A stretch of DNA of 64,000 bases from Vitis vinifera. Its lineage: Eukaryota > Streptophyta > Magnoliopsida > Vitales > Vitaceae. The first letter of the stretch is position 1, and every line of letters begins with the position of its first letter. The notes beneath the pieces are model-generated. The model saw nothing but the letters and a program-made list of their open reading frames with translations. It ran no database searches and was not told where the DNA came from. The position numbers and the translations under genes were made by a program. Location: contig NC_081807.1 in assembly GCF_030704535.1 (NCBI RefSeq), forward strand, positions 3,575,001 to 3,639,000, given 5' to 3'. Positions 1 to 12,301 of the stretch are shown piece by piece.

Positions 1-2686
1 AGTATAGCTATCTGTTCCAATCCTTCACTGATTTTATCAGTACATGGTGAAACAACTTGGCCTAAGGAATTTTCATGTCATTTGTCAATTTCTTCCTTAC
101 AATTTTGGATTCCCATTGCCAAATGAATGTTCCTAATGAGAAAGCAATTTTCTTACTGCTAGTGAAACTTTTTAGGATTTGATATATTGTAAATGAATGT
201 GGCCCCAATTGTCAAGTTGCACAAGTCCTGGTCATGGGATACCGACCACATGTAGTGGGGCTGGCGGTGATCATTGGTTGAAAATTACTTATGCAACTTT
301 CTAGGAATCTGTACGAAAAGAGTGATGCCTTGAGATGCACCTTCCCAATGATATTAAGAATCCTTATCATCCAACCTCTATCTCCTCTTGAAAGTAATAT
401 CTGTGGATTCTTCTATGAATGTGTGTTAAGTATGAGGACTATTCATCTTCTGCCAGTGGTCCTTCCTTCCAAGTTGAAGAAGTTGGGTTACACTGCACTC
501 TAATCATTCCAGAATTATAACTGTGCTTAATGATTTCTTTGTGTCTCAATGGGTTGATGCAGAGAGTAATATATGCCTTCAGGCTTCATCAAGATTAAAA
601 CTTTATTATTTGTTACAGGACAGAAAACTAGGAATCTTCAACTTTTTTTAGGGAGGGGAAAAAAGTCCAATGATTGTGCCTAGGCACTGGCCCCACCTTG
701 GTATACAAAAGCAAAAAGATATATTTTAAAGGGAATCTTCAAACATTTGGGAAATTTTAATTAGTGGAATTAGCTGTGACAAACATGGTAACCTTAGCTT
801 TAATGGAGGACATGACTCCAGAAAGAACTGAATTATAGAAAAGGAGATTTGTGAGACCACCCAAGTAGTTGGACTTTGGGTTTTATTGAGTTAAAAAACT
901 TGGGTCTTGGAAAGGGGAAAGGATTTTGTGAAAAATTTCAAGTTGAGGAGAATTATGCTAAGTGGTATGCTTCTGTGTGACTGAGAATTGTACAACTCTC
1001 CTACTTGTATGATAGGCATTTGTTGGTGTGTGTGTGTGTGTGTGTGTGATTCTAAGAGGTAAGCCTGAAGCCATATAGAAAGGCTTTAAGTTGATAATAT
1101 GTATGTGGCTAGTAGAAGTTGGATAAGATATGGTGCTCCACATAGGACTAGAGCCAAGCAAAAAGGAAAAGAAAAAAAATGTAACAGATAATTTCTTTCA
1201 CTTTGGGTGTGGCAATGAACTTGTTATCAACTTGTCAAAAGATCATGCCACGAGTATTGGACTAGAATTGACTGGGTTTGAGGACAGAAACCCTTTCAAT
1301 TTCCTAACTGTAATTAGACTGCCACATACAAACATCACTATGCAAAAACTAGTGTTGGAAGAGTCAAGGAGACCACAGCAAGATATTGTGGGGCATGGAT
1401 TCTCCTATCCTCATGCTGATCTTGAATTGTCATTCTCTTAAAAGGGTAGTCCAAAGTCAATGATTTTGCTTTTTGTCTCCTTGGTGCATTTTCCCTTTTT
1501 TTTTTTTTTTGTGTTACACTTTCATGGATGGAATAGTGTTCTTTAACATGCCATTTGTCTCTAGTTTGTCCTCATGAATTTTTAGCTACTGATTATCCTC
1601 CTGTGTACAATCTGCCTTTACTAAAGTACATCAATGGAATATCTTAGCACCACAGTACCTTAACCATATTTCTCAATAGCATTTGAAACTTTTTCTTTTC
1701 CTTTTATCATTAATGATTTTTAGTTATGTTCATGAGAGGATATATGGATCATTTGGTCTTGAAAAAATTGCTTTTGCTGCATTTGGTTTCTTTCTCACCC
1801 TACAGTCTTGTAACGTCATCATTCCATGGAGGGAATAATTGATACGAGAACAAGAGTATCTTTTATGGCTGAACATCAGGGTTAGATTATTGATGGTTGT
1901 GATGGCTAAATGAAGATCATATGCCGAAAACTTTACTAGTAAATTACAGCCTTTTCATCACTCAAAAAGTTTTTCTCCTGCTTTTCATTTGGGTTTAGTT
2001 TGGGGATTTTCCATGGAGTTCAGGGATTAGAAAGATAGACCATTATGAAATGATGTGGAGATCTACCCTTTGTGCTGTGGTCATCTTCTGTACTTTCATA
2101 TTTTCTTGGAACTGAGATTTGAAGAAATCCTACCCTGTAGGAGACTATAAAGTTGTATTATACTTGATAATTTGTATGTGCAAAAAAAGCCTGCACTAAC
2201 CATCTTAAGCCTAGGTTGTGACAAAGGATATTTGAGTTTGTAAAGGTCCTAATATCTTAACCTCCCCACCACTCCTCCCACCACCGCCAAGAACAAAGAT
2301 AAAAGTATCTTAGATGCATGATTGGCAGTGGACTCAGTATCTAGTACAACGAGGGTGAAGAATTTCGAGTGGATCGCATCACAAGAACACACAGATTTAC
2401 ATGAAATGATAAGGCTCTTTAGACTCGAAATATGAACTTCAATCACAACACATAGCATTTTCTATGACTAGGCAGTGGCCACAGGGTCGGCTGGTAACAT
2501 TGCATGGCTGTTGGTAAGAGAGCTAAAATAGAACTTATGCTGTACTCAATGATACCTTTTGATTTTGATGATTCAAATATTTGAACCAAACATTTGACAT
2601 TTGAGAATTGCATTCTTTGCCGAGTATGCATGCTAGTCACTCAACTGAATGGCTCCATATCAATATTGTTTGAGATCTTGTTTCAG
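1..2686. other. Left edge: no assignable gene, possibly intronic
   Basis: I found no convincing coding exon here on either strand. The open stretches at 291-503 and 1130-1441 have no recognisable motifs and no convincing splice context. A (GT)n microsatellite lies at 1026-1048. If the terminal exon proposed at 2687-2868 is real, much of this stretch could be intron of the same plus-strand gene, whose other exons would lie left of the window. Confidence 0.4.
1026..1048. repeat. (GT)n microsatellite
   Basis: An uninterrupted run of about 11.5 GT units is directly visible. It is likely length-polymorphic. No other role is apparent. Confidence 0.95.
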
Positions 2687-2868
2687 TTCCTCATCCAAAT
2701 GCCGATGATTCTCTTTTGTCCTTTTCAAACTTGTGCTGCCCTGAAAATCTGGATTATGGGAATGCTATTGCAGGAGTGATACTAGAGAAAGACACTGGAC
2801 CAGACTGGAACAAGAAGCGGTTCCCCAGGTTATTTCTCATGGCCATGAACAAAGGAACAATAGTGTAA
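2687..2868 (+). CDS. Possible terminal exon of an unrecognised gene
   Basis: A good acceptor (pyrimidine tract ending TTTCAG at 2681-2686) is followed by about 60 open codons ending in TAA at 2866-2868. The translation starts PHPNADDSLLSFSN, continues CCPENLDYGNAIAG, and ends DWNKKRFPRLFLMAMNKGTI followed by V. It looks protein-like in composition, but I do not recognise the family. No upstream exon could be tied to it inside the window. It could be the 3' end of a gene running in from the left, or a chance open stretch. A second acceptor-like CAG at 2771-2773 leaves a shorter version in the same frame. Confidence 0.3.
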
Positions 2869-3984
2869 GCTTCCATCATATCAAACAGAAAAGGTAACCC
2901 AGGATTTTATGAACACATGAACCTAATTTTCCAATTGATTATGAAATATAATCGTAACAAATCATTTTTTTCCATGTAAATATTGTTCGTTTTAAATTCA
3001 ATGAACCTTTGTAGCTTTAAAATGTATTTACACAGTTAAGAAAAGCTCACTACATTTGCAATATGACATTAATGTGTTAATACATTTTAAAGTTGTAAAA
3101 ATCTATTGGGTTTAAAACGGACAATATCTACATAGTAAAAATCGGACTTTTAGAGTAGTTCTACTGTTATTCCACAGGAACATATATATCATAAATCACG
3201 TGAAAACAATTGCTTGGTTACCACCCATTTATCTTTCAATCAAACTTGAAACTGAATTGCTTTCTTGAATGCGAAGCATCATGAGACACATAATTTACTG
3301 CTTGAATTATGGATGGCCTAAAGTCTTAAGGTTGGTCGCTGACTCAAGAATAATAATGATAGTAAATGACTAGCAACATAAAGCTCCTTTCAGAGCCTAT
3401 GACAAGGAGTGGGGTTTTATACTGAATATTAAAGCTTGCATGAGCCTGCTATTCATTAATTTTATGTCTCCAATGCCCACCATGAGAACGATTCGATTGT
3501 GCTTTTCTAGACGAAAGGGCGGAGTGTTTAAAAAAAATATTAAATTATTTTTCAAAATACTTTAAAAAACATTTGAAAACACCTTTAAATTATTCTTAAA
3601 AACATCTTTTCAAAACCGACCCTTACGAAACCAACATCCTTTACGGCTTTACCACAACTTTTACATAGCTATCTTTTCTTTTTCTTTTTTCCATTTTCTT
3701 TAAGCCCTTCTTGCACTTTTCCCTTTTTGCCGAAAGAGAGGTCCTTTAAAATACTGTTTGGGCTTTCAATTGGGCTGTGTTGTACTGGGCCTCACAGCAT
3801 CCAACAAGTCCAGTCCAAAGTTTAGACGCAACGATGTCTTTTGGGCCCAGCCGCTTTCATTTATTGGGTTGTATCCTCGAATCTTTAGGTTAAGTTGAGG
3901 GGTTGGGCGGAGGGCAATTTGCCTCGAAACTATAAATAGCCTAATGTTGGCTATTTATAGTTGTTTTTTTTTTTTTTTTGGCCA
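2869..3984. other. Intergenic; GGGCC-rich patch and a perfect hairpin
   Basis: There is no coding signal. The first part is AT-rich, with a decayed MITE-like patch near 3520-3640. From about 3740 to 3930 the sequence becomes richer in GGGCT/GGGCC words, which are typical of plant promoter site II elements. It ends at the TATA-containing hairpin at 3928-3962 and a T run (3964-3979), just before the decayed hAT transposase begins. Confidence 0.5.
3928..3962. repeat. Perfect 14-bp inverted repeat with mirrored TATA words
   Basis: AACTATAAATAGCC (3928-3941) and its exact reverse complement (3949-3962) are separated by 7 nt. Each arm contains TATAAATAG, a canonical plant TATA-box core, so a TATA box can be read on both strands. 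A run of 16 T follows at 3964-3979. It could be a foldback remnant or the edge of the adjacent hAT element. It is not evidence of a bacterial-type terminator. Confidence 0.6.
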
Positions 3985-6290
3985 ATGACCTGGTTTGAAT
4001 TTGGATACAATCCAATGGTCAGAAATGTTTTATAAAGGCTATTTTGGTTTAAATTTGTCTATTAAAAGTGGAAGTATTATTATATTTAAGTATCATCTAT
4101 CACGTAGAAACCCATTGTAACGACTCGTACTCAATCATGTAGATATTATTCGCTTTGGGTCAAAAGGGTCCTCACGGCTTTAAAATGCGTCTACTTGGTT
4201 AAGAGGAATCTTTACATATATAGTGTCAGGAACTTTCTCCCATATCCGATGTGGGATGTCACACCCATTTTTGGACATAAAAAATGTCCAAATGCAACTC
4301 TTGAAGTCAAGAAAGAGATGAAGGTGCTAATAATGTAAAAGGTTAAGGTAAAAGCAAAAAACAATTGAACATATGAATGGAAATTCAAATTGAATTGCGT
4401 GGGACAATGGAGAAAAATCAAAGGCAAATATCTACATATACTCTATTGATATGCACCTTAACTTGTTAGAGGCCTATCAAGCTGTAGTGTAAGCATTCAA
4501 GGCTATTTAATAGGAAAGACAACAATAGCATGCCTTCATTAGAAGCAAGTGCAGTGTTTAGGTAGAGGCTGTCCTAGTGATGCACCATCGTATATTTTAT
4601 GAACACAAAGTGTTAAGAATCTCAGATCCAATATTATAAATTCCACCATTATGCTACAGATCATCTAGTGCGAGACAAAAAAGTATTAAAGATGTATTCA
4701 AATGAGCTTTTATCAAAGAGACCATGTAGTTGCATATCATTATTGCACATATGAGTTTATCAACTCCTTATGAGATTAAAAAAAAAAAGTATTTAGAGAT
4801 TAATTACAAAGAAATGCAAGCTTACATAAATACACGAAGAAACAAATGAAAGACTTATAGATGTGTCATAACGTGCAATGGATGGATAGGGTCCACAAGG
4901 TTAAACATCATTAATTTCATGGTGTATTCCAAAAGTATCACATTCTTTCTCAAATTGATTGATGCATCCAACTAAATCAAGGACCAAAATATATATATAT
5001 ATATATTTTGTTGAAAGATGTTGTGAAATATGTTGGCTCAACAAATGTGGTTTAGATTGTCACAATAGTTCAACATTAATTAAGGTTGAGAAGAAGTTGA
5101 TGTAGAGATACATTGTATCATTTTAATTTTTGAAGACATTAGAAAATGACAAAATGTTGTAGATATGACAAGCATGACTACAAAGATGATTAACTTTATC
5201 TGCAATCATGATTGGTTACTCATTTAAATGAAAAAATATGTTGTAAAGATATATCCTAACTTAAGACAATAAGATTTGTCGGTAACCACATAGCATTAGA
5301 TAATATTTTTAAAAAGATGGTCGATTTAAAGATATTGTTCATGAGTGATGAATTGACACATAATAAACTAAGTCATACAACAATTAAAGAGAAGTGGAAA
5401 AAAAATGTTTAACCACCCTCTTTGGGATTAAGTGATAATTGACCAATTGTAATGACAATTTATGACCCATTATATGTTGTTATTTGAATCATGAATTCAA
5501 GTCATTCCCATAATATCCTTTGTATACAAGTTAGTTTGTCTTATGAAAGAGGACCTCAAACATATAAACAACACGACTTGAGTTCAAAACATCTTCAATA
5601 ACTAATGAGATAAAACACTCGATCATTCACTTATTAATAATTATTAATCTTGATATTTGTAAGTTTAAAATAATATTAAATTTCTGCTAATTATATTTCA
5701 ATTTTGTAGCATACTACCTCAATCTAAGATTTGAATATAAGGAGAGTGTTCGTAGTAATCCCAATCTAATTGGCATTGTACAACCATATTTGCCATATTA
5801 GACCCTACTACTAAAGGCCTTATTAATTTGGAAATAAGGTAACTTTGATGGTCCTATATTTCAAATCATTTAAATTACAAATTCCTTTTTTATTATATTT
5901 GAAAGTTCACTAAATGTTTATTGTTATGGTAAACATGTAACTTATACTCTTTCAAGGTGCAAGGAAAGGATTAAATGATCTAGCTACAATCATTTCTACG
6001 ACAAAAATGATTCATAATGAGAATTTGGTGTAGATAACAAAAGTTGAATGTTAACATCAAAACACTTTCATTATCATAATATATTAATTTGAGTATTCAT
6101 TTTTTTTTCTTTGTTTGTAGTTGCATAATGGTTCATATATGGGAATAAAGCTCTATGTTGAGAAAGCTAGTCGTTTGGATTCTGTCACAACCTACACCAT
6201 CTTTAACTTGTGAGAGGAATTGGAGCATATTTGCCCTAATCTATAGAAAGCAATAGAATTATTTTGTCAACTCGAGGATTCGGTAATTAG
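3985..6290 (+). pseudogene. Decayed hAT-family transposase (BED finger, DUF659, hAT C-terminus)
   Basis: Fragments in all three forward frames line up in the order of a plant hAT transposase of the DUF659 type. A BED-finger-like piece FKYHLSRRNP lies just before 4116, and KCPNATLEVKKEM lies near 4283-4325. The DUF659 core reads CNGWIGSTRLNIINFMVYSK and then FFLKLIDASN near 4880-4975, followed by LLKDVVKYVGSTNVV near 5010-5055. The hAT dimerisation end CERNWSIFALIYRK lies near 6205-6250. Stops and frame changes occur throughout, so the gene is long dead. A solo LTR (4116-4263) sits inside the BED-finger region, so that insertion is younger than the transposon. Terminal inverted repeats were not identified. 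Confidence 0.75.
4116..4263 (-). mobile_element. Solo LTR of a small TRIM-type LTR element
   Basis: A 148-bp unit begins TGTAACG and ends GTCACA, and is flanked by an exact 5-bp duplication, CCCAT (4111-4115 and 4264-4268). It shares blocks (the TTTGGG region, CGGCTTTAAAA, AGGAACTT, GGGATGTCACA) with the LTRs of the element at 48431-48843. By analogy with that element's primer-binding site, the sense strand is minus. It lies within the older decayed hAT transposase. Confidence 0.8.
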
Positions 6291-9200
6291 GTTTTTTTTA
6301 TTATATTATGAAACTAAAGTTACAAGATATAGAAACTAAAAATGATCAAGTTTATAAAGATAGGTTTCCTAGCTCTCTTAATTTTTTTTAATCTAAATAT
6401 ATATATATATAAGTAAAATAGCTTCAATTTCATATAATATTACTTATTTTGTCATTTCTTAACTATTTTTTAATTTTAATTAATTTTTGTCTCACTAGCA
6501 ATTTTTATCCAATAATTTCAATATTTTCATAAAATTCAATCACTATTTTTCAAATTTTCCATCATCTTTTCCTCCATTACTAATGTTTTCCTTCTTTTAT
6601 ATATTACTAAGTTGGGTTCATGTGCAAGGCATGTGAACTACTAGCTAATAACGTATTTTTTTATATTTAAATTCAATTTTAATTATGTCATAAAAATTAT
6701 ATATTAAAAAAATTATGTCTATTTTATGATTGTATTTGAATATATTTTATTTTAAAATAGTTATATTTATGTGACGATTATGTTAATAGTTAAAATCGTA
6801 TTCATTTTTTTTTGAGAGAAAATAAGATATCATGTAAACTACATTAGCTAGTTGTATAAAAATATATATATATATATCAAGTATTTTATACATGTCAATT
6901 TCATTCATCGCTTTGAAAGAAACTAATATTTAAAATCGTAATTTAATTTAATTTTCAAAAATAGTTTATTATTGTCAAAAAAAAAAAATGATTTCGAAAA
7001 CAATTTGTTTGTTTTGTGCTTGCAAAAAATAAGTTCAAATAGTAGGCTATTTTTTTATAATAAAAGATTAATTCTTTTATTATTTTTAAAAATTATTGTA
7101 TAAATTATCTAATTAATCTTTTATTATTTTTAAAAATTATTATATAAATTATCCAAAAATACATAAATAATCCACTTTTCCTTTGCAAGTCTCCTTTGAT
7201 TTTTATGTCCCTTCATAACATGGAACTGTCTTGGAAAAAAAAAGTCTTAATTGTCTGCCGCCTAAAACAAAAATATCTGCCCGTGATATGGTAGTGTTTT
7301 GTATATGAAAGGAATCTTTAGAGAGAAGACTCGGTCTGGTGGACATGGTCCATGGTAGTATCATAAATAATTGAACAAATAAGGATGGTGAAACAGTGAC
7401 GACAAACTTGCATCACAACTTTCATTATATGGTATAGATTATTAATGGCTCGTTTCACATTGCTTCAAGCGGTTTTACCGAAGTGTTTTCTTGTATAATA
7501 CTTCTACTTTTTTACGAAAATCTAGAAGGTTCTAATAATATTTTTTAATGATATATTGCATAAATGTAAAAACGTTTTTAATAATAATAAATTATTAAAA
7601 ATGATATTTATTACAAAAAAATATATAAATATTTATATTATTAAAAAAACTAAATATATATATATATATTTATGAAAGAAAAGTGAAAGAGGAAAAGGAG
7701 AGTGAGAAGAAAGCGGAAGATGAGGAAATGGAGAATAGTAATTTTGAAGTGTTTTTTTCCTCTCAAGTGCTTTAAAAAAAATTCAAATGTTTTTTAGATT
7801 TTCAGAAGTATTTTTCAAAATATTGTCAAACACCTATTTTTTGTCTTAAAAATGTTTTTAACTGTTTTTAGGACTAGAAACACTTTTAAAAAGTACTACA
7901 AAATCGGCTCTTAAAATTGACCAAAAATCATGAATTGACTTAAAATCAACTTAAATATAAATTAGAGTTGAATATCATATTTAGATTTTATTTTTTTTTC
8001 ATTTTGTTAAGTCTTAAGTTATTTGTCTTTATTAATGTTAAAATACCATCAAGTATTAAATTTATTTATTTTATATTTTAAAAATATTTATAAAATTAAC
8101 TATTACATTTCTTTTTTATTTTAAATCAAAAACTCATAATTTGAAAAAATAATAATAATTAAACATAGTCTCAAATGTTTTAAAATACTTGGAATTATTA
8201 CCATAATAAATTCATAATGATTAATTCTAGAATTAATTAGAAATTAATAATTGAATAATAATTAGGATTTTAAATTATGTTTGATTGTTAAAAAAAATTC
8301 TAAGTTAAAACTTGTTTTAATGTAGCTTATATTTGCATTTATAGATTTATAATTGAAATATCTGCTCTATTATTGGGATCAATTTATTAATTTTTTTAAT
8401 TTGGGAAAGAGTATCAAATCCTAATTTTTAATAAATTCGCTTTTGAAATATAAATTTAATGTTTTTAATGTTATTTATTTTCATTTTACATAAATAGTGT
8501 GTTTGTTACAAAATTTTGATTTGGCTTTAAAATTAATAAGAAAATTTTAAATCTAAATTTTCTTAAAAAATAAGATACAATAACAAAAATAAAAGGTTAT
8601 TTAATTAAAGAGCCATTAAATATGTATTCATTTAACATATTTAAGGGTGTCCAAAGGTTTAATGTATAATGCTAAATTCATCACTTAGGGAATGTTTGGT
8701 ATGGTATTGGATGCTTTTAAGGATGTTCATTAATACACTCTTGAACACCCTTAAAAGAGTGTACCAAGTTATAGTCTCTCACCTTAAAAAGCAAAAAAAG
8801 TGGTAGCATGATTGGAGATTATTGTTTATTTGTCTATTGTTCAAAAATCACAACTTTTTTCAAAAATTTGTTAGGATTTTGGAGATATCCAAAGAAAATA
8901 AATTGAGGAATATGGTTGTATTGAACTTTAAGGATGCCTTGGACTTTCACTAAAAGTGTTTTTTTTTTTTTTTCCCAAAGAATCATACTATGAAAAGTGA
9001 TTAGGTATATGGATATGTATATATTATTTCACTTTATTAAAAGGGTAAAAAATTTGTCACTAATTTATAAAATAACCTTCATGTTTTTTAAAACAAGAAA
9101 AGTAACTTTTTTTTTACAAAAATACCCCTCAAATTTTTATACTCATTTCACATCAGAACTTTTTTTTATTTACAAAATAATAAAGGTGTTTTAGTACATT

Positions 9201-10754
9201 TTAGATTAAAAATACCTATCATCGAATTTTTTATACCCATTTTACACAAGAACATTTTCTTTTGGGAATATTTTAAACTTTGCACAAATATTTGAATGAG
9301 TTAAAATATTATTAAATACATTTATCCAATCTCTCCTCATGTCCATCCATTTTTTTATAAATAATTTTAAATACAAAAAAATAAATAAATAAAAATACCA
9401 TCCTTTTCAACTTTTCTCACTTATCCACCTAAAACCCATAATTTTAAATAAAAATATCCTTTTCAACCTTTTCTCACTTATCCACCTAAGACCCTACTCT
9501 ATTTCTTCTTCCATTTTTTTCTTTCAATTTCCTTATTATTTTAAGTGAAGGGAAAGGAAAATAAAAATGATAAATGAAAAGTAAAAGAATATATATAATG
9601 AATTTGCTGTTTTTAAAAATAGTTTTTATAACAATTTTGAAAAAAATTCTTTAATTAAGAAACAAAAATCTAATTAAAAACCTAAAATATTTTTATAATT
9701 ATTTCTTTTTAAACAAATAAATGAAAATAATATAAAATAATTTAAAAATATTTTTTGAAAAAAAAAATATATTTTCTATTTTTAAAAACAAAAAATAAAT
9801 CTTTATGCTCTTTTTTTTTCTTTGATATGAAAGGTCGGGAATGAAGTTAATTCCTTTTTTTTTCCTCCCTTCAATGCATTTTCTTTTCTCTTTTTCTCTA
9901 AATTTTTTTTGGTTGTTTAATTATAAGGTAAAAAAACAAAGGAAAAAAAATGGAAATGAAAATAGAAGGCTTATGATGATGATTATGTAGAAGTTCAAAA
10001 AAGATATTTTGATGATTTCACGTAAAAAGTGATATAAAAGATTTAAATATATTAATATTTCTTATATTTTAAAATTAAAATTACAATATATAAAAATAAT
10101 TTATCAATTTTAAATTTAATTATTATTTTTCATCCCCTCTTCCCTTCTTGACTGTATTTATTTTACAATTCCAAAATTAGGTTTTCATCACAAGTTTACT
10201 AATTTATATCAAATATATCTCCGACTCTGCACATTTTCATTAGTAATTTATGATTTAAGGTGATAAATCATAAAAACAGGGGAACTCTGACCATTTAAAT
10301 AATTTCAATTTTTTCCGAACTTGTTTTTATAAAAAATGACTGTATAAATCTTAAACGCATTCAAGTCCAAAAAATAAAATTCAAACTCCTCAAAGAGACT
10401 TTTATCACCAATCATCAAAGGCCAAGCATTAACTCTCTTAAAATAGAATCAGCGACACACCAGAAATGGGATCGAGTTCTCCAGCAAAACAAAATTAACT
10501 GCATCTAAGATAACTGGTAAATATATCTCATTGGCAATGGCATATATTACGATTTGAGATTAGGTATTCCAAAATCCAATTTTTTCTTTCATCATTCATT
10601 TCAATTTGGAACTTCCGATTTTTTTAAAGCAGTAACCTGACAATCATATCAAACCCAGCGATCAAAAAGAGAGAACCAAACAGCAGCAAAAAAACATAAC
10701 CAGAACATCAGAACAGAACCATTAAACTAAAACACCCATCGCCAAACTCTAAAT
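6291..10754. other. AT-rich intergenic DNA with possible MITE remnants
   Basis: I see no gene in these 4.4 kb. The sequence is dominated by A/T runs and short (AT)n tracts. A stretch at about 7447-7911 may be an old MITE: its ends, GGCTCGTTTCAC and the reverse complement of AATCGGCTC, are weakly inverted. Repeated phrases about 9130-9520 (CTCACTTATCCACCTAA occurs twice, about 65 bp apart) show a small local duplication. Reading frames in this stretch are short and low-complexity. Confidence 0.6.
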
Positions 10755-11531
10755 CTAGTTCCTCCAGTTGCCATCCGAAGCACCACCACTCCTAGAGTAG
10801 CGAGATCCACCGTCTCCGTAACCACGGTCGCGACTACCACCGCCATAACCGCCGCCGCCGCCTCCGTAACCTCCGCCGCCACCACGGCTGTATCCACCTT
10901 CACGGCGACCACCTCCTCCGTAACCACCACCCCCTCGGTAGCCGCCTCCGCCACCACCACCGCCGCCTCCGCCGCCGCTTCCACGGGACTGAGCTTCGTT
11001 TACGGTTATGTTACGACCATCAAGATTCTGGCCGTTCATCCCCTCGATGGCGTCCCTCATCGACTGCTCGCTACTGAACGTAACGAATCCGAAGCCCCTG
11101 GACCTCCCAGTCTCACGATCATTGATGATCTGTAATCCAAACACACAGAACAAGCCAATAAGGTCAGATCTACCACAAATTCCTCATATACACATGAAAA
11201 ACATAAATCTGAAACTCAAAATCGATCGATCTTCGTCTTTCATCACAAGATGAAGATGGAACGTACCGTTTCAGGGGATTAGTAAAAGAATCACAGATAG
11301 TTAACACAGAACACAGATCAACAAAGTACGGAATCAGAGTAACACAAACAGATCAGATCAGGGATCAACAAAGCCGAATCGAGTCAGATCCGATCTCTGC
11401 GACGGCCTAAAACAGACCTTCGATTCAAGAATCTCGCCAAATTGACTGAAAGCCCTCTCGAGGGACTGGTCGTCGGTGGCCCAAGCGAGCCCTCCGACGA
11501 AGCATCGGTACTCGATCTCTGCAGAAGCCAT
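10755..11531 (-). CDS. Glycine-rich RNA-binding protein, GRP7/RBG type
   Basis: Two coding exons, 11418-11531 and 10755-11129 (minus strand, GT-AG intron 11130-11417), give a 162-residue protein. An N-terminal RRM carries RNP2 as CFVGGLAW (residues 10-17) and RNP1 as RGFGFVTF (49-56). A long Gly/Tyr/Arg-rich tail follows, ending NWRN. This is the layout of plant class IV glycine-rich RNA-binding proteins such as Arabidopsis GRP7/GRP8, which bind RNA in nucleus and cytoplasm and act in splicing, cold and circadian responses. The intron falls inside the RRM after residue 38, the position where GRP7-type genes use alternative splicing for negative autoregulation; that such control applies here is inference. 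The start codon follows a short leader with a TATA box about 120 bp upstream. Confidence 0.93.
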
Positions 11532-11634
11532 TAGATCTAAAACCCGAAAAAATAGAGGACTAAGGAGGAAATTTGGGGAAAGAGGGGGACCTAAGCCGAA
11601 CCCGCCTCTGTAAGCACAATGACTCTTGTTTCCC

Positions 11635-11653
11635 AAACCCTAATTTTATAGCC
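11635..11653 (-). promoter_or_regulatory. Core promoter of the GRP gene: telo-box and TATA box
   Basis: On the minus strand GGCTATAAAA (11644-11653) is a TATA box, placed so that transcription would begin near 11615 and give a leader of roughly 85 nt. Next to it AAACCCTAA (11635-11643, read on the plus strand) is a perfect telo-box. This element is common in promoters of plant translation and RNA-binding protein genes and is usually close to the start site. Confidence 0.7.
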
Positions 11654-11699
11654 AAAACTCGTCCGTCTTTAACTACGGTTAGTTAGTACGCGTGTGCAG

Positions 11700-12301
11700 T
11701 CAGCGTTACAGTAACTTGAGTTAAACTGGGTCGGGGCTCTGGAATGTTTGGTGATGAGTGAGAGCTTGTCCCGGCCAAAATTCCAATTTGCCATATTTTT
11801 ATGGATTGAAGCGACCAATTCTTACTATTTCCTTACATTTTAAGAAAGTTTTCAAAATAATAATCCCGAAAAAGACTTACCACTTAAAAAAATTCATTGA
11901 TGTTATAGACATGTAAGTAGCAAACAAGATAATGGAATCAAATAAAAATAATAAGCCATGTCAGCTGGTTTTCGAGTTCTCCATTATGCCGACCGTGGTT
12001 AGGTGAAGCAGAAGCGCACGCGGAATCAAGTTATAGGCGTAACCAAACATACGGTCTACGAGATGATTCGGCGCGGTGAACCACAGTTAGAAACAGAGGA
12101 GAAAGTGTGAGGAAGTTGGGTTAAGATGGGGCCCAGCGTCACGTGATGGATAGACCGACTTTAAAGGATTGAGATATTTACAGGTCCCAAAGAGAAAATA
12201 TCTAACAGAGTTAAATTACAGTAAAGCCCTTCATTGAATCTTAAAAAGATGCAAGTCATCATCAAGTCTGGCTTTTGAGAAATTGAGAGAGAGAAAATCG
12301 A
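11700..12301. other. Non-AT-rich upstream region with a G-box
   Basis: About 600 bp of unusually balanced base composition lie upstream of the GRP gene. CACGTG (G-box/ABRE core) occurs at 12140-12145. The stretch 12240-12301 looks like a plant leader, with a GAGAGAGA tract just before an ATG. It may be distal promoter of the GRP gene or the promoter of a lost or unrecognised plus-strand gene. Confidence 0.4.

Noticed and set aside
1130-1441. 103-codon plus-strand frame
   Set aside because: It has no recognisable domain, runs over a Lys-rich low-complexity stretch and lacks convincing splice or start context.
3928-3979. Stem-loop plus T run as a rho-independent terminator
   Set aside because: The DNA is plant nuclear, the stem is AT-rich, and no bacterial-type gene is near.
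10727-10984. Ala/Val-rich open frame on the minus strand
   Set aside because: It is the other-frame shadow of the Gly-rich tail of the GRP gene; GGN codons read one base off give Ala/Val-type codons.
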